Positions 42,665-53,189 of a DNA stretch of 64,000 nt are shown here, piece by piece (within the stretch, counting starts at the first letter, position 1; every line of letters starts with the position of its first letter). The stretch comes from Pseudomonas allokribbensis. Its GTDB lineage: Bacteria > Pseudomonadota > Gammaproteobacteria > Pseudomonadales > Pseudomonadaceae. The DNA is taken from assembly GCF_014863605.1 (NCBI RefSeq), contig NZ_CP062252.1:4783001-4847000 (forward strand), given 5' to 3'. The position numbers and the translations under genes were made by a program. Below the pieces are notes generated by a model, which made no database searches, had not been told where the DNA came from, and worked only from the letters and a program-made list of their open reading frames with translations.

Positions 42665-43633
42665 TTAGCCGCCAATGATCTTCATGACGGTGGCGCCGCC
42701 GGAGAATGCGACTTCCTGCTTGTCGCCCAAGGCTTTGACCAGCAATCGTTGCAACGCTGGCAGCGCCTCGTGGCGCGGCTTGTCGAGCAGGTCACCGACG
42801 TAGTGACGATTACTCGATGACAGGCAACCATGCAGCCATCCGGTGGATGACAGTCGCAGTCGCGAGCAGGTTCGGCAGAACGGAACGCTTTCGTTGGCGA
42901 TCACACCAAAGTTGCCGAGACCGGGAATTGCATAGCGAACGGCCGTGGCGTCCACCGGCGCGTCGGTTTGCGCGTACTCGTAATGTTCGCCGATCAGGCT
43001 CAGCAACTGTTGCAGGCTGACGAACTGTTGCAGGAAGGCGTTGGAATCAGTGGCCAGGTGGCCCATGCGCATCAGCTCGATGAAGCGCAGTTCAAAGCCA
43101 CGCTCGAGGCAGTAATCGAGCAGCGGCATCACCTGGTCGAGGTTCTGCCCGCGCAACGGCACCATGTTGACCTTGATCTTCATCCCCGCCGCTGCGGCCT
43201 GATCCATGCCGTCGAGCACGGTGGCCAGATCGCCGCCACGGGCAATGCTGCGGAACGCGCCGGCGTCCAGGGTATCGAGGGAAACGTTGATGCGTCGCAG
43301 GCCGGCATCGACCAGCAGCGGGAGTTTTTTCGCCAGGAGCTGGCCGTTGGTGGTCAGGCTGATGTCTTCCAGGCCCATCTTGCCGACGGCGCTCATGAAG
43401 GATTCGAGCTTGGGACTGACCAGCGGCTCGCCGCCAGTGATGCGCAGGCGCTCGATGCCGGCGGCTTCGATCAGATAGGCAACGCCGCGTGCCATGGCCT
43501 CGGCCGACAGTTCATCCTGCGCAGCCACCAGCCGCTTGCCGTTGGGCACGCAGTAGGTACAGGCGTAATTGCAGGCGGAGGTCAGACTGATCCGCAAATT
43601 GCGAAAACGCCTGCCTTGACGGTCAACGATCAT
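42665..43633 (-). CDS. moaA: GTP 3',8-cyclase MoaA
   Basis: A 322-residue radical-SAM enzyme for the first step of molybdenum cofactor synthesis. The SAM cluster is C21-x3-C25-x2-C28 (CNYACTYC), with RITGGEPLV after it. The second 4Fe-4S site is CRTC with a third Cys in GWLHGC. It ends in the Gly-Gly required for activity (KIIGG). The length is normal. It stands alone here without other moa genes, as happens in Pseudomonas that have several moaA copies. A 12-bp palindrome lies 30 bp upstream of its start. Confidence 0.93.
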   Translation of the reverse strand: MIVDRQGRRFRNLRISLTSACNYACTYCVPNGKRLVAAQDELSAEAMARGVAYLIEAAGIERLRITGGEPLVSPKLESFMSAVGKMGLEDISLTTNGQLLAKKLPLLVDAGLRRINVSLDTLDAGAFRSIARGGDLATVLDGMDQAAAAGMKIKVNMVPLRGQNLDQVMPLLDYCLERGFELRFIELMRMGHLATDSNAFLQQFVSLQQLLSLIGEHYEYAQTDAPVDATAVRYAIPGLGNFGVIANESVPFCRTCSRLRLSSTGWLHGCLSSSNRHYVGDLLDKPRHEALPALQRLLVKALGDKQEVAFSGGATVMKIIGG

Positions 43634-43662
43634 GAAGCACTCCGGCGATGGAAAATCGAGCG

Positions 43663-43694
43663 GCTAAAACTTGACTCACAATTCAAGTTTTAGC
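43663..43694. promoter_or_regulatory. Long palindrome upstream of moaA
   Basis: GCTAAAACTTGA and TCAAGTTTTAGC form a perfect 12-bp inverted repeat with an 8-base centre (CTCACAAT), 30 bp before the moaA start. It may be an operator or an mRNA hairpin. There is no T tract, so a terminator is unlikely. Confidence 0.5.
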
Positions 43695-43771
43695 AAGCCC
43701 TATGCCTGAGTATATTCCTGCGGTACTGCGCCATGTAGCGAAAAACACGGCGCATAAGGCGACTGAATGAT

Positions 43772-44410
43772 TCAGCTGCTTGGCGTTTCAGGGTCGCGCT
43801 TGCGCTTGTTGCCCATGCGCACGCCGATGTCCATCAGGAACTGGAAGAAACCTTCCTGATCTTCCAGCACGTTGCTCCAGAACGGCGAGTGATACAGCGC
43901 CACAGCGCCGTGCACCAGCGCCCAGGATGCGCAGTAGTGGAAGTACGGCGGCACGTCTTCGAGCTTGCCTTCGCTGATGCGGCCCTTGATGAGCAGGGTC
44001 AGACGTTCGAAGTTCGAGGCACGGATCTTGTGCAGCTCCTCGACCATCTCCGGGACCTGATTGCCCTTGACCACCTTCTCTTCCAGGCGATCGAACAGGC
44101 GATAGCGCTGCGGGTCGCGCATGCGGAATTCAAAGTAGGCACGGGACAGGGCTTCCTTGTCCTTGTCGACATCGGCCGAATGCAACAGCTCGTTCAAGTC
44201 GCGCTCGTAATCGAGCATCAGGCGCAGATAGATTTCCGCCTTGGACTTGAAGTGCTTGTAGATCGTGCCTTTGCCGATACCCACGGCATCAGCAATCATC
44301 TCGACGGTGACACTGTCTTCACCTTGTTCGAGGAACAGCTTGAGCGCGGTATCGAGAATTTCTTGCTCGCGGCGACGAAACTCACGGACCTTACGAGGTT
44401 CTTTGTGCAT
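43772..44410 (-). CDS. TetR/AcrR family regulator
   Basis: A 212-residue regulator. The N-terminal helix-turn-helix is VTVEMIADAVGIGKGTIYKH (about residues 40-59), followed by an all-helical ligand domain. The C-terminal tail is basic (MGNKRKRDPETPSS). No metabolic partner is adjacent, so its targets are unknown. This TetR gene next to rgsA and tatD is a conserved arrangement in Pseudomonas. Confidence 0.87.
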   Translation of the reverse strand: MHKEPRKVREFRRREQEILDTALKLFLEQGEDSVTVEMIADAVGIGKGTIYKHFKSKAEIYLRLMLDYERDLNELLHSADVDKDKEALSRAYFEFRMRDPQRYRLFDRLEEKVVKGNQVPEMVEELHKIRASNFERLTLLIKGRISEGKLEDVPPYFHYCASWALVHGAVALYHSPFWSNVLEDQEGFFQFLMDIGVRMGNKRKRDPETPSS

Positions 44411-44626
44411 AAGAAAAGGTCTGTAGGGGTCAAAATTCGAAGCCGCGTATTATGCCTAACTTGCGCAAAAATGCACGGATCATCCGACCATATCTGTGTT
44501 TCTTGTTCATTTCACGAACGTTTCGGGGGGAATGAGAACATAACCGAAGCGAACGTATTCCAAATTTGTTTAAAAACCCCGACCGGCCAACTGGACTGAA
44601 CGCCAGACTGATCAATACTTGAACTG

Positions 44627-44742
44627 TCGGGCGACATCTCCCCCAAGTGTCGCGCCGGTAAAGGTACCAAAGGACCGCGTGCCTTTGTTTTACTCCTAAT
44701 GGTCTTAACCCGGATTCACCCCCCAGAACCCGGGTTTTTTTT
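44627..44742 (+). ncRNA. rgsA: Small RNA RgsA
   Basis: In P. aeruginosa the RpoS-dependent sRNA RgsA (about 120 nt) lies between a regulator gene and tatD. The same gap here is free of genes and has an RpoS-like extended -10 (CAATACT, 44613-44619). A strong plus-strand terminator ends it (AACCCGG at 44707-44713 pairing with CCGGGTT at 44730-44736, then eight T's). The implied transcript is about 115 nt. No plus-strand protein gene uses this terminator. The exact 5' end is an estimate. Confidence 0.75.
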
Positions 44743-44751
44743 GCCTGCGAT

Positions 44752-45537
44752 TCAGGCTTTTACGTGCGCCAGCGGAAACAGTCGCTTGAAGTTCTCAGTG
44801 GTCTGCTCGGCAAAGCGCTCGTAGTTCTCGCCCCGCAGCATCGCCAGAAACTCTGCCACTTCCCGCACGTATTGCGGCAGATTCGGCTTGCCGCGATAAG
44901 GGATCGGCGCCAGGTACGGCGAATCGGTTTCCACCAGCAGGCGATCCGCCGGAACCTTGCTCGCCACATCGCGCAGCGCATCGGCATTGCGGAACGTGAC
45001 GATGCCCGACAGGGAGATGTAATAACCCATGTCCAGCGCGGCCTTGGCCATGTCCCAGTCTTCGGTGAAGCAATGCAGCACACCGGCCTGGGGTAGCGCG
45101 GCTTCGCGCAACAACTCAAGCGTGTCGGCGCGGGCGCCACGGGTGTGGATGATCACCGGTTTGCCGGTCTGCTGTGCGGCTTGCAGGTGCAGACGGAAAG
45201 ACTCCTGCTGCAATTCGGCGGCTTCCGGCTCGTAGTGGTAGTCCAGACCGGTTTCGCCGATCGCCACCACTTTCGGGTGATTCAGTTCATGCAGCAGCCA
45301 GTCCAGCGCCGGCGCCGCGCCCGGCTGCACATCCAGCGGATGCACGCCGACCGAACAATCGACGTCGTCGTAACGCTCGGCCAGGGCTTTGACGTCGGCG
45401 GCGTTATCGGCGCTGACGCCAATGCACAGGAAATGCCCGACGCCGCGCTGGCGGGCCGCATCCAGCGCGGCATCCAGGGAACCGTCGTGAACGGCGAGGT
45501 CGAGGCGATCAAGGTGACAATGGGAATCTACGAGCAT
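44752..45537 (-). CDS. tatD: TatD family metal-dependent hydrolase
   Basis: A 261-residue TIM-barrel metal hydrolase: LVDSHCHLDRLDL carries the His-x-His site, GETGLDYHY the bridging Glu, and later metal residues are in IHTRGA, LHCFTED and VETDSPYLAP. Relatives act as 3'-5' DNases. It ends the long operon beginning near yceD/rpmF. The symbol follows the name used for this locus in P. aeruginosa; the E. coli counterpart by context is ycfH. Confidence 0.87.
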   Translation of the reverse strand: MLVDSHCHLDRLDLAVHDGSLDAALDAARQRGVGHFLCIGVSADNAADVKALAERYDDVDCSVGVHPLDVQPGAAPALDWLLHELNHPKVVAIGETGLDYHYEPEAAELQQESFRLHLQAAQQTGKPVIIHTRGARADTLELLREAALPQAGVLHCFTEDWDMAKAALDMGYYISLSGIVTFRNADALRDVASKVPADRLLVETDSPYLAPIPYRGKPNLPQYVREVAEFLAMLRGENYERFAEQTTENFKRLFPLAHVKA

Positions 45538-45552
45538 AAAAAGGACTGCAAC

Positions 45553-45909
45553 TTACATCGTATGAGTGGGACGGTCGGATTTCAGGGCTCCGGCCAGATG
45601 AGTTTCGATGCGACTGCGCGCGGTGTTGTCGCCATCGTTGAATTGCACGCCGACGCCGGCAGCGCGGTTGCCCTGGGCGCCTTTGGGGGTGATCCAGGCG
45701 ACTTTGCCGGCCACCGGTATCTTTTCCGCCTCATCCATCAGGTGCAGCAGCATGAACACCTCGTCGCCCAACTTGTAGCTCTTGTTGGTCGGGATGAACA
45801 AGCCACCGTTCCTGATGAACGGCATGTAAGCGGCGTAAAGGACAGACTTGTCCTTGATGGTCAGGGACAAGATGCCGTTGCGCGGCCCCGGGCTGACGGG
45901 TTCATTCAT
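45553..45909 (-). CDS. pilZ: Type IV pilus assembly protein PilZ
   Basis: A 118-residue PilZ-fold protein required for type IV pilus assembly: GILSLTIKDKSVLYAAYMPF, NGGLFIPTNKSYKLGDEVFM, and KVAWITPKGAQGNRAAGVGV. It lacks the RxxxR motif that binds cyclic-di-GMP, as is known for the founding PilZ protein, and acts by protein contacts. The ATG at 45909 has a GGAGG site. It is in the conserved order holB-pilZ-tatD. Confidence 0.93.
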   Translation of the reverse strand: MNEPVSPGPRNGILSLTIKDKSVLYAAYMPFIRNGGLFIPTNKSYKLGDEVFMLLHLMDEAEKIPVAGKVAWITPKGAQGNRAAGVGVQFNDGDNTARSRIETHLAGALKSDRPTHTM

Positions 45910-45951
45910 GTTGACCTCCACTGCTGATGTTCAGAGTCTAGGTACACATTC

Positions 45952-47569
<1,618 letters not shown>

Positions 47570-47579
47570 TTAATCAAAG

Positions 47580-48761
47580 TCATTGCGCGGTTTGCGGTGC
47601 GGCCGCTTCGGTTTCCGGAGTCGGCGCGGGCTCCTGGGCAGGAACCTGCGGCAACGATTCTGGCGCAGTGTCGGGTGATGCGGCAGGAACGGTTTCGCTA
47701 TTTGCTGGATTGGCTTCCGGTGCCGACGCTGGCGCAGGGCTCGAACGGTAATCCGAGCGTCGTTTGAGCTGGAACTCACGCACCGCACTGTTGTGCGCAT
47801 CGAGGTCGTCAGAGAACACATGGCTGCCATCGCCACGAGCTACAAAGTAGAGGCTGGTGCCTTCCACCGGGTTCAACGCGGCGTGAATCGCCTCGCGGCC
47901 AACCATCGCAATCGGCGTCGGCGGCAGCCCCGGAATCATATAAGTGTTGTACGGCGTGGCTTCCTTGAGATGCGCACGAGTCAGCTTGCCGTTGTAGCGA
48001 TCACCCAGGCCGTAGATCACCGTCGGATCAGTCTGCAACTGCATGCCCAGCGCCATGCGACGTACGAACACGCCGGCAATCTGGCCACGCTCCTGCGGAA
48101 CGCCGGTTTCCTTCTCCACCAGTGACGCCATGATCAGCGCCTGGTAAGGCTCGGTGTAGGGCGCATCGGTGGAGCGGCTTTCCCATTCCTTGGCCAGCAC
48201 TTCGTCGAGGCGGTCGAAGGCCTTTTTCAGCAACTCGGTATCGGAGACCCCGCGCACGAAACGGTAGGTGTCGGGGAAGAACCGACCTTCGGGAAACAAG
48301 CCCTTGTGGCCGATTTTGGCCATCACATCGCTGTCGCTCAGACCGGTCAGGGTCTGCTCGATCTTTTCGTCTTTCGACAAAGCGGCGCGCACCTGATGGA
48401 AGTTCCAGCCTTCGACGAGGGTCAGGCTGTACTGAACCACTTCGCCACGCTTCCACAGATCGATCAGACCCTTGACGGTCATGCCCGGCTGCATGCGGTA
48501 CTCGCCCGTGTGAATCGGGGTGCCCGTCAGATTGAAACGCCAATAAATGCGTAGCCAGAAAGCGTCCTTGATCACGCCATCGGCTTCAAGTCCGAGAAGG
48601 GTGCGGGTCGGCGTGGAACCCTTGGGCACATCCAGCAGTTCTTCCTGCGTGATATTCAAAGGCTGTTCCAGTGCCGAATGAATCTTCCAGGCGCTGGCGC
48701 CCAGCAGCAGCCCTGCCAGAACCAGTCCGGTTTCCAGCAGCAGCAAAAGTTTACGTCTCAC
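47580..48761 (-). CDS. mltG: Endolytic murein transglycosylase MltG
   Basis: A 393-residue inner-membrane lytic transglycosylase that cuts nascent glycan strands. One N-terminal membrane helix (about residues 4-24) precedes a LysM-like region and the YceG catalytic domain with the active Glu in MASLVEKETGVPQERGQIAG and LGMQLQTDPTVIYGLGDRYN. The C-terminal 55 residues or so are a Pro/Ala/Glu-rich tail not found in shorter homologues. The start codon is GTG. It is three bases after the pabC stop, so translational coupling is likely. Confidence 0.92.
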   Translation of the reverse strand: MRRKLLLLLETGLVLAGLLLGASAWKIHSALEQPLNITQEELLDVPKGSTPTRTLLGLEADGVIKDAFWLRIYWRFNLTGTPIHTGEYRMQPGMTVKGLIDLWKRGEVVQYSLTLVEGWNFHQVRAALSKDEKIEQTLTGLSDSDVMAKIGHKGLFPEGRFFPDTYRFVRGVSDTELLKKAFDRLDEVLAKEWESRSTDAPYTEPYQALIMASLVEKETGVPQERGQIAGVFVRRMALGMQLQTDPTVIYGLGDRYNGKLTRAHLKEATPYNTYMIPGLPPTPIAMVGREAIHAALNPVEGTSLYFVARGDGSHVFSDDLDAHNSAVREFQLKRRSDYRSSPAPASAPEANPANSETVPAASPDTAPESLPQVPAQEPAPTPETEAAAPQTAQ

Positions 48762-48764
48762 GAA

Positions 48765-49580
48765 TCAGGCATCCAGTAGCGTGCGGGCAATGGTTTGCAG
48801 TTTACGGGTGAGCGGCCCAACCGGCCAGCTCAGTGCAGCGTACGCGCGTACCGGCCAGACGCCATACACGCTGTTGCAGACAAAGACTTCATCAGCCCAT
48901 TGCAGCTGATCAAGGCTGATATCGGTGATTTGTGTGGAGATACCCGCTGACGCTGCCTGAAACAATAGTTCGGCGCGCATTACACCGGCCACCCCGCAGC
49001 GTTTCAGATCCGCCGTGACCAGCACGCCATCGCGCACCAGAAACAGGTTGCTGAACACACCTTCGATCACACGGCCCGCCTGGTCGAGCATCAAGCCTTC
49101 GGCGTGCTCGCTGTCTTGCCATTCGGCGCGAGCGAGGACTTGTTCCAGACGATTGAGATGTTTGAGACCTGCCAGCAAGGGCTGGACAGATAAACGCGTC
49201 GTACACGGAAACAGGCGAACGCCTTGCTCGCCATGGACGGCAGGATAAGCAACGGGAGGATTGCCTTGCAGAATGCGTCGGCCCGGCGCCGAAGGGTCCG
49301 GCGCATAACCGCGCAAACCGTCGCCACGGGTGAGGATGAGCTTGAGCACACCCTCGCCCATGGCCGCTGCATAGGCTTGCAGCTCGCTACGGATCAGCTC
49401 GATGTCGGCCGCGATGGCCAGGCGTGAGCAGCCTTCGGCCAGTCGCGCCACGTGACGCTCCAGCAGCAAAGGTTGGCCGTTACGCACGGCGATGGTCTCG
49501 AACAGACCGTCGCCGTAAGCCAGGCCGCGATCTTTCAGCGACAGAGTGTCAGCCGGTTGACCGTCGACCCAGCAGTCCAT
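48765..49580 (-). CDS. pabC: Aminodeoxychorismate lyase
   Basis: A 271-residue PLP fold-type IV enzyme that releases p-aminobenzoate for folate synthesis: KDRGLAYGDGLFETIAVRNG at the start, the PLP Lys in LAGLKHLNRLEQVLAR, and VIEGVFSNLFLVRDG with VAGVMRAELL further on. It overlaps the fabF stop by one base (TGATG). The pairing fabF-pabC-mltG is standard in gamma-proteobacteria. Confidence 0.93.
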   Translation of the reverse strand: MDCWVDGQPADTLSLKDRGLAYGDGLFETIAVRNGQPLLLERHVARLAEGCSRLAIAADIELIRSELQAYAAAMGEGVLKLILTRGDGLRGYAPDPSAPGRRILQGNPPVAYPAVHGEQGVRLFPCTTRLSVQPLLAGLKHLNRLEQVLARAEWQDSEHAEGLMLDQAGRVIEGVFSNLFLVRDGVLVTADLKRCGVAGVMRAELLFQAASAGISTQITDISLDQLQWADEVFVCNSVYGVWPVRAYAALSWPVGPLTRKLQTIARTLLDA

Positions 49581-50824
49581 CAGCCGGCGAACCGACGGAA
49601 CGCCAACGTGCCGTTGGTGCCGCCAAACCCGAACGAGTTGGACAGCACGACATCGATGTCCATGTTGCGCGCAGTGTGCGGCACAAAGTCGAGATCGCAG
49701 CCTTCATCCGGCTCATCGAGGTTGATGGTCGGCGGCGCCACCTGGCTGTTGATCGCCAGCACGCTGAAGATCGCCTCGACCGCGCCCGCTGCACCCAACA
49801 GGTGACCGGTCATGGACTTGGTGGAGCTGACCGCCAGTTTGTAGGCGTGATCACCGAACACCGACTTGATCGCATTGGCTTCGGCGAGGTCGCCGGCCGG
49901 CGTCGAAGTACCGTGAGCGTTGATGTATTGCACTTGATCGACGTTGATCTTCGCGTCACGCAGCGCATTGGTGATGCAACGCGCAGCACCGGCACCGTCG
50001 GCAGGTGGCGATGTCATGTGGAACGCATCGCCACTGGTGCCGAAACCGATCAGCTCGGCGTAGATGGTCGCGCCACGGGCCTTGGCGTGTTCGAGTTCTT
50101 CGAGCACCAGGGCGCCGGCACCGTCGGACAGGACGAAGCCGTCACGGCCCTTGTCCCACGGACGGCTGGCACGGGTCGGTTCGTCGTTGCGGGTCGACAG
50201 TGCGCGGGAGGCGCCAAAGCCGCCCATGCCCAGACCGCACGCGGCCATCTCGGCACCGCCGGCAATCATCACGTCGGCTTCGTCGTACATGATGTTGCGG
50301 GCTGCCATGCCGATGCAGTGCGTACCGGTGGTACACGCTGTGGCGATGGCGTAGTTAGGCCCCTGTGCACCCAGGTGGATGGACAGGAAACCGGAAATCA
50401 TATTGATGATCGAGCCAGGCACAAAGAACGGAGAAATCCGGCGCGGGCCGGTTTCGTGCAGGGTGCGACTGGTTTCTTCGATGTTGGTCAGACCGCCGAT
50501 ACCCGAACCCATGGCCACGCCAATGCGTTCACGGTTGGCATCGGTGACTTCCAGGCCAGCATTGCGTACGGCTTGAAAGCCGGCCGCCAGACCGTACTGA
50601 ATGAACAGGTCGAGCTTGCGCGCTTCCTTGACCGACAGGTATTCCTCGACATTGAAGCCCTTTACCGAGCCGCCAAAGCGGGTGGAATAGGCAGAAAGGT
50701 CGGTGTGTTCGATCAGACCAATGCCACTGCGGCCAGCCAGAATGCCCTGCCAACTGCTCGGCACATCCGTGCCCAGTGGCGACAACATACCCATACCGGT
50801 GACTACGACGCGTCTACGCGACAC
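49580..50824 (-). CDS. fabF: Beta-ketoacyl-ACP synthase II
   Basis: A 414-residue condensing enzyme of fatty-acid elongation. Active Cys is in [17 protein letters not shown], with His residues in [15 protein letters not shown] and [16 protein letters not shown]. The start is a GTG ([17 protein letters not shown] follows) with a strong AGGAGA site; upstream residues in the longer reading are not conserved. A terminator separates it from acpP, so it may also have its own promoter. Confidence 0.96.
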   Translation of the reverse strand: MSRRRVVVTGMGMLSPLGTDVPSSWQGILAGRSGIGLIEHTDLSAYSTRFGGSVKGFNVEEYLSVKEARKLDLFIQYGLAAGFQAVRNAGLEVTDANRERIGVAMGSGIGGLTNIEETSRTLHETGPRRISPFFVPGSIINMISGFLSIHLGAQGPNYAIATACTTGTHCIGMAARNIMYDEADVMIAGGAEMAACGLGMGGFGASRALSTRNDEPTRASRPWDKGRDGFVLSDGAGALVLEELEHAKARGATIYAELIGFGTSGDAFHMTSPPADGAGAARCITNALRDAKINVDQVQYINAHGTSTPAGDLAEANAIKSVFGDHAYKLAVSSTKSMTGHLLGAAGAVEAIFSVLAINSQVAPPTINLDEPDEGCDLDFVPHTARNMDIDVVLSNSFGFGGTNGTLAFRRFAG

Positions 50825-50870
50825 AGCACTCTCCTTTTTCAAATGACGACTTTGCATCAGGCCTAAAGAA

Positions 50871-50903
50871 AAAACCGCACGCCATGATGGCAGTGCGGTT
50901 TTT
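50871..50903. terminator. Terminator between acpP and fabF
   Basis: AAAACCGCAC / GTGCGGTTTT with an A/T run on each side. It follows acpP on the minus strand and probably ends most acpP transcripts, which would allow high acpP expression relative to fabF. Confidence 0.85.
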
Positions 50904-50932
50904 CCATGACAGCAAGCAACGATTACAAACTA

Positions 50933-51169
50933 TTACGCCTGGTGGCTAGTAACGTAGTCGATTGCAGCTTGTACAGTAGTGATCTTCTCAGCTTCTTCGT
51001 CAGGGATTTCGGTCTCGAATTCCTCTTCCAGAGCCATCACCAGCTCAACGGTGTCAAGGGAGTCGGCACCCAGGTCTTCTACGAAGGAAGCGGTGTTTAC
51101 CACTTCTTCTTCTTTAACACCCAGTTGCTCGGCAACGATTTTCTTGACGCGCTCTTCGATGGTGCTCAT
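50933..51169 (-). CDS. acpP: Acyl carrier protein
   Basis: A 78-residue acidic protein with the phosphopantetheine-binding Ser37 in [20 protein letters not shown]. It carries growing acyl chains for fatty-acid and lipid A synthesis. The sequence is almost canonical through to the C-terminal [17 protein letters not shown]. The gap of nearly 200 bp to fabG suggests a separate promoter as well as read-through. Confidence 0.97.
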   Translation of the reverse strand: MSTIEERVKKIVAEQLGVKEEEVVNTASFVEDLGADSLDTVELVMALEEEFETEIPDEEAEKITTVQAAIDYVTSHQA

Positions 51170-51365
51170 ACCTTGTTTTCACTCCTAATGGACAAATTCA
51201 GGCAGCTGGCCAGTGGGTAAGTGTATAGAAAGACTTTTCAGCTTTTCAACTGAAAGCTTCACTCCTCAAACCCTGCGGCCCTCTGCCTATAAATAGATTG
51301 CAGCTTTATAACGGATTTTAGACAGCTCGTATGACATTTTTTTGAAGCAATCCGTCACATTTGAA

Positions 51366-52109
51366 TTACATGTACATCCCGCCGTTAACCGGGATTGTAG
51401 CCCCGGTCACGTATGCCGCACCGTCGGATGCAAGAAAAGCGACCACGGACGCGATCTCTTGAGCTTGTCCCAGACGGCCCAGCGGAATCTGCGTCTGCAA
51501 GGCTTCACGCTGTGCTTCAGGCAGCTCGCGGGTCATATCGGTGTCGATGAACCCTGGGGTCACCGAGTTGACCGTAATCGAACGCGAACCGACTTCACGC
51601 GCCATGGCACGGCTGAAACCTTCCAGACCGGCCTTGGCGGCTGCATAGTTTACTTGGCCTGCGTTGCCCATGGCACCCACCACCGAGCCAATACTGATAA
51701 TTCGACCCCAACGCGCCTTGGTCATGCCGCGCAGAACGCCCTTGGACAGGCGATACAGACTGTTCAGGTTGGTATCGATCACGTCGTACCACTCGTCGTC
51801 TTTCATGCGCATCATCAGGTTATCGCGGGTGATGCCAGCATTGTTGACCAGGATCGCGACCGGAGCACCGAACTGCTCCTGGATGCTTGCAAGCACCTTG
51901 GTGACCGATTCGTCGCTGGTGACGTTCAGTTCGAAACCTGCGCCCTGAATGCCGTTTTCCTTCAGGGTCGCAGCAATGCGCTCGGCGCCGGAAGCGGAAG
52001 TCGCGGTGCCAACAACGATGGCGCCCTGACGACCCAGTTCCAGTGCGATAGCCTGGCCGATACCACGGCTTGCGCCGGTGACCAGTGCAACTTTACCTTG
52101 CAGACTCAT
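51366..52109 (-). CDS. fabG: 3-oxoacyl-ACP reductase
   Basis: A 247-residue SDR that uses NADPH to reduce beta-ketoacyl-ACP. The cofactor motif is TGASRGIG (residues 11-18), NNAGITRDNLMMRMKDDEW is the FabG-specific loop, and Ser142, Tyr155 and Lys159 form the active site with Asn114. The start MSLQGKVALV at 52109 follows the family. It lies between fabD and acpP in the fab cluster. Confidence 0.96.
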   Translation of the reverse strand: MSLQGKVALVTGASRGIGQAIALELGRQGAIVVGTATSASGAERIAATLKENGIQGAGFELNVTSDESVTKVLASIQEQFGAPVAILVNNAGITRDNLMMRMKDDEWYDVIDTNLNSLYRLSKGVLRGMTKARWGRIISIGSVVGAMGNAGQVNYAAAKAGLEGFSRAMAREVGSRSITVNSVTPGFIDTDMTRELPEAQREALQTQIPLGRLGQAQEIASVVAFLASDGAAYVTGATIPVNGGMYM

Positions 52110-52125
52110 GCAAGTTTCTCCTGAT

Positions 52126-53064
52126 TCAGACAATCGCTGCACGAGCGGCAGCGAAAGCGTCTGGGGTATTGAGGTTGGAAGTCGAAACGCCTTCGGCGCA
52201 ACGTTTGTTCAGACCGGCAAGCACTTTGCCAGGGCCGCACTCGACCAGATTGGTCGCGCCTTTCGCTGCCAGAGTCTGTACGGACTCGACCCAGCGAACC
52301 GGCTTGTAGAGTTGTTCCAGCAGATCACGCTTGAGGGTTTCCAGATCCGCCGGCACCTGAGCGCTGACGTTCTGCACCACAGGGATCTGCGGCGCCTGCC
52401 AGTCGATGGCAGCGATGGATTCGGCAAAGCGCTCGGCAGCCGGACGCATCAGTTCGCAGTGCGACGGCACGCTGACCGGCAGCGGCATGGCACGCTTGGC
52501 GCCACGAGCCTTGCAGCCTTCGATGGCGCGCTCAACTGCGGCCTTGGCACCGGCGATCACCACCTGGCCCGGGGAGTTGAAGTTCACCGCGCTGACCACG
52601 TCGCCTTGCGCCGCTTCGGCACAGGCTGCCAGCACGTCGGCGTCTTCCAGACCGAGGATGGCAGCCATGCCGCCCTGCCCGGCCGGAACGGCTTCCTGCA
52701 TCAGCTGGCCACGGCGCTCGACGAGCTTCACCGCGTCCGCCAGGCTCAGGCTGCCCGCAGCGACCAGCGCGCTGTACTCACCCAGGCTGTGACCGGCAAC
52801 GAACGCCGGGCGCGCACCACCTTCCGCCAGCCACAGACGCCACAGGGCGATCGAAGCGGTCAGAATGGCCGGTTGGGTTTTGTCGGTTTGATTGAGCAGC
52901 TCTTCCGGACCCTGCTGGGTCAGCGCCCACAGGTCGTAGCCCAGAGCATCGGATGCTTCTTTGAAAGTTTCGAGGATCAGCGGATGTTGCGCGCCCAGCT
53001 CGGCCAGCATGCCGAGGGACTGCGAACCCTGTCCTGGAAAGACGAATGCGAGGGAAGCAGACAT
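52126..53064 (-). CDS. fabD: Malonyl-CoA:ACP transacylase
   Basis: A 312-residue acyltransferase that charges ACP with malonate: FVFPGQGSQSLGM at the start, nucleophile Ser93 in GHSLGEYSALVAAG, an Arg in VKLVERRGQLMQEAVP and the catalytic His in PVSVPSHCELMRPA. It is 16 bp from fabG. Confidence 0.96.
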   Translation of the reverse strand: MSASLAFVFPGQGSQSLGMLAELGAQHPLILETFKEASDALGYDLWALTQQGPEELLNQTDKTQPAILTASIALWRLWLAEGGARPAFVAGHSLGEYSALVAAGSLSLADAVKLVERRGQLMQEAVPAGQGGMAAILGLEDADVLAACAEAAQGDVVSAVNFNSPGQVVIAGAKAAVERAIEGCKARGAKRAMPLPVSVPSHCELMRPAAERFAESIAAIDWQAPQIPVVQNVSAQVPADLETLKRDLLEQLYKPVRWVESVQTLAAKGATNLVECGPGKVLAGLNKRCAEGVSTSNLNTPDAFAAARAAIV

Positions 53065-53189
53065 GTAACAAGCCCCTAATGATCTTGTCGTCGGAAAAAT
53101 GGCATCCCGCTAGAGGGACGCAAGAAACTGACAGTTGGATGGCCCTTTGAACCGGGCGGTCACATTTAAGCATTGTCCGACGAAAACGC

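Noticed and set aside
42653..42667. REP element end next to the moaA stop (GTGGCGAGGGGCTTA)
   Set aside because: It resembles one arm of a common P. fluorescens repeat, but the partner arm is missing and it runs into the moaA stop codon, so it is at most a fragment.
43671..43686. ANR/FNR box upstream of moaA
   Set aside because: TTGA and TCAA half-sites are eight bases apart, whereas the ANR/FNR box needs six; the larger 12-bp palindrome explains the similarity.
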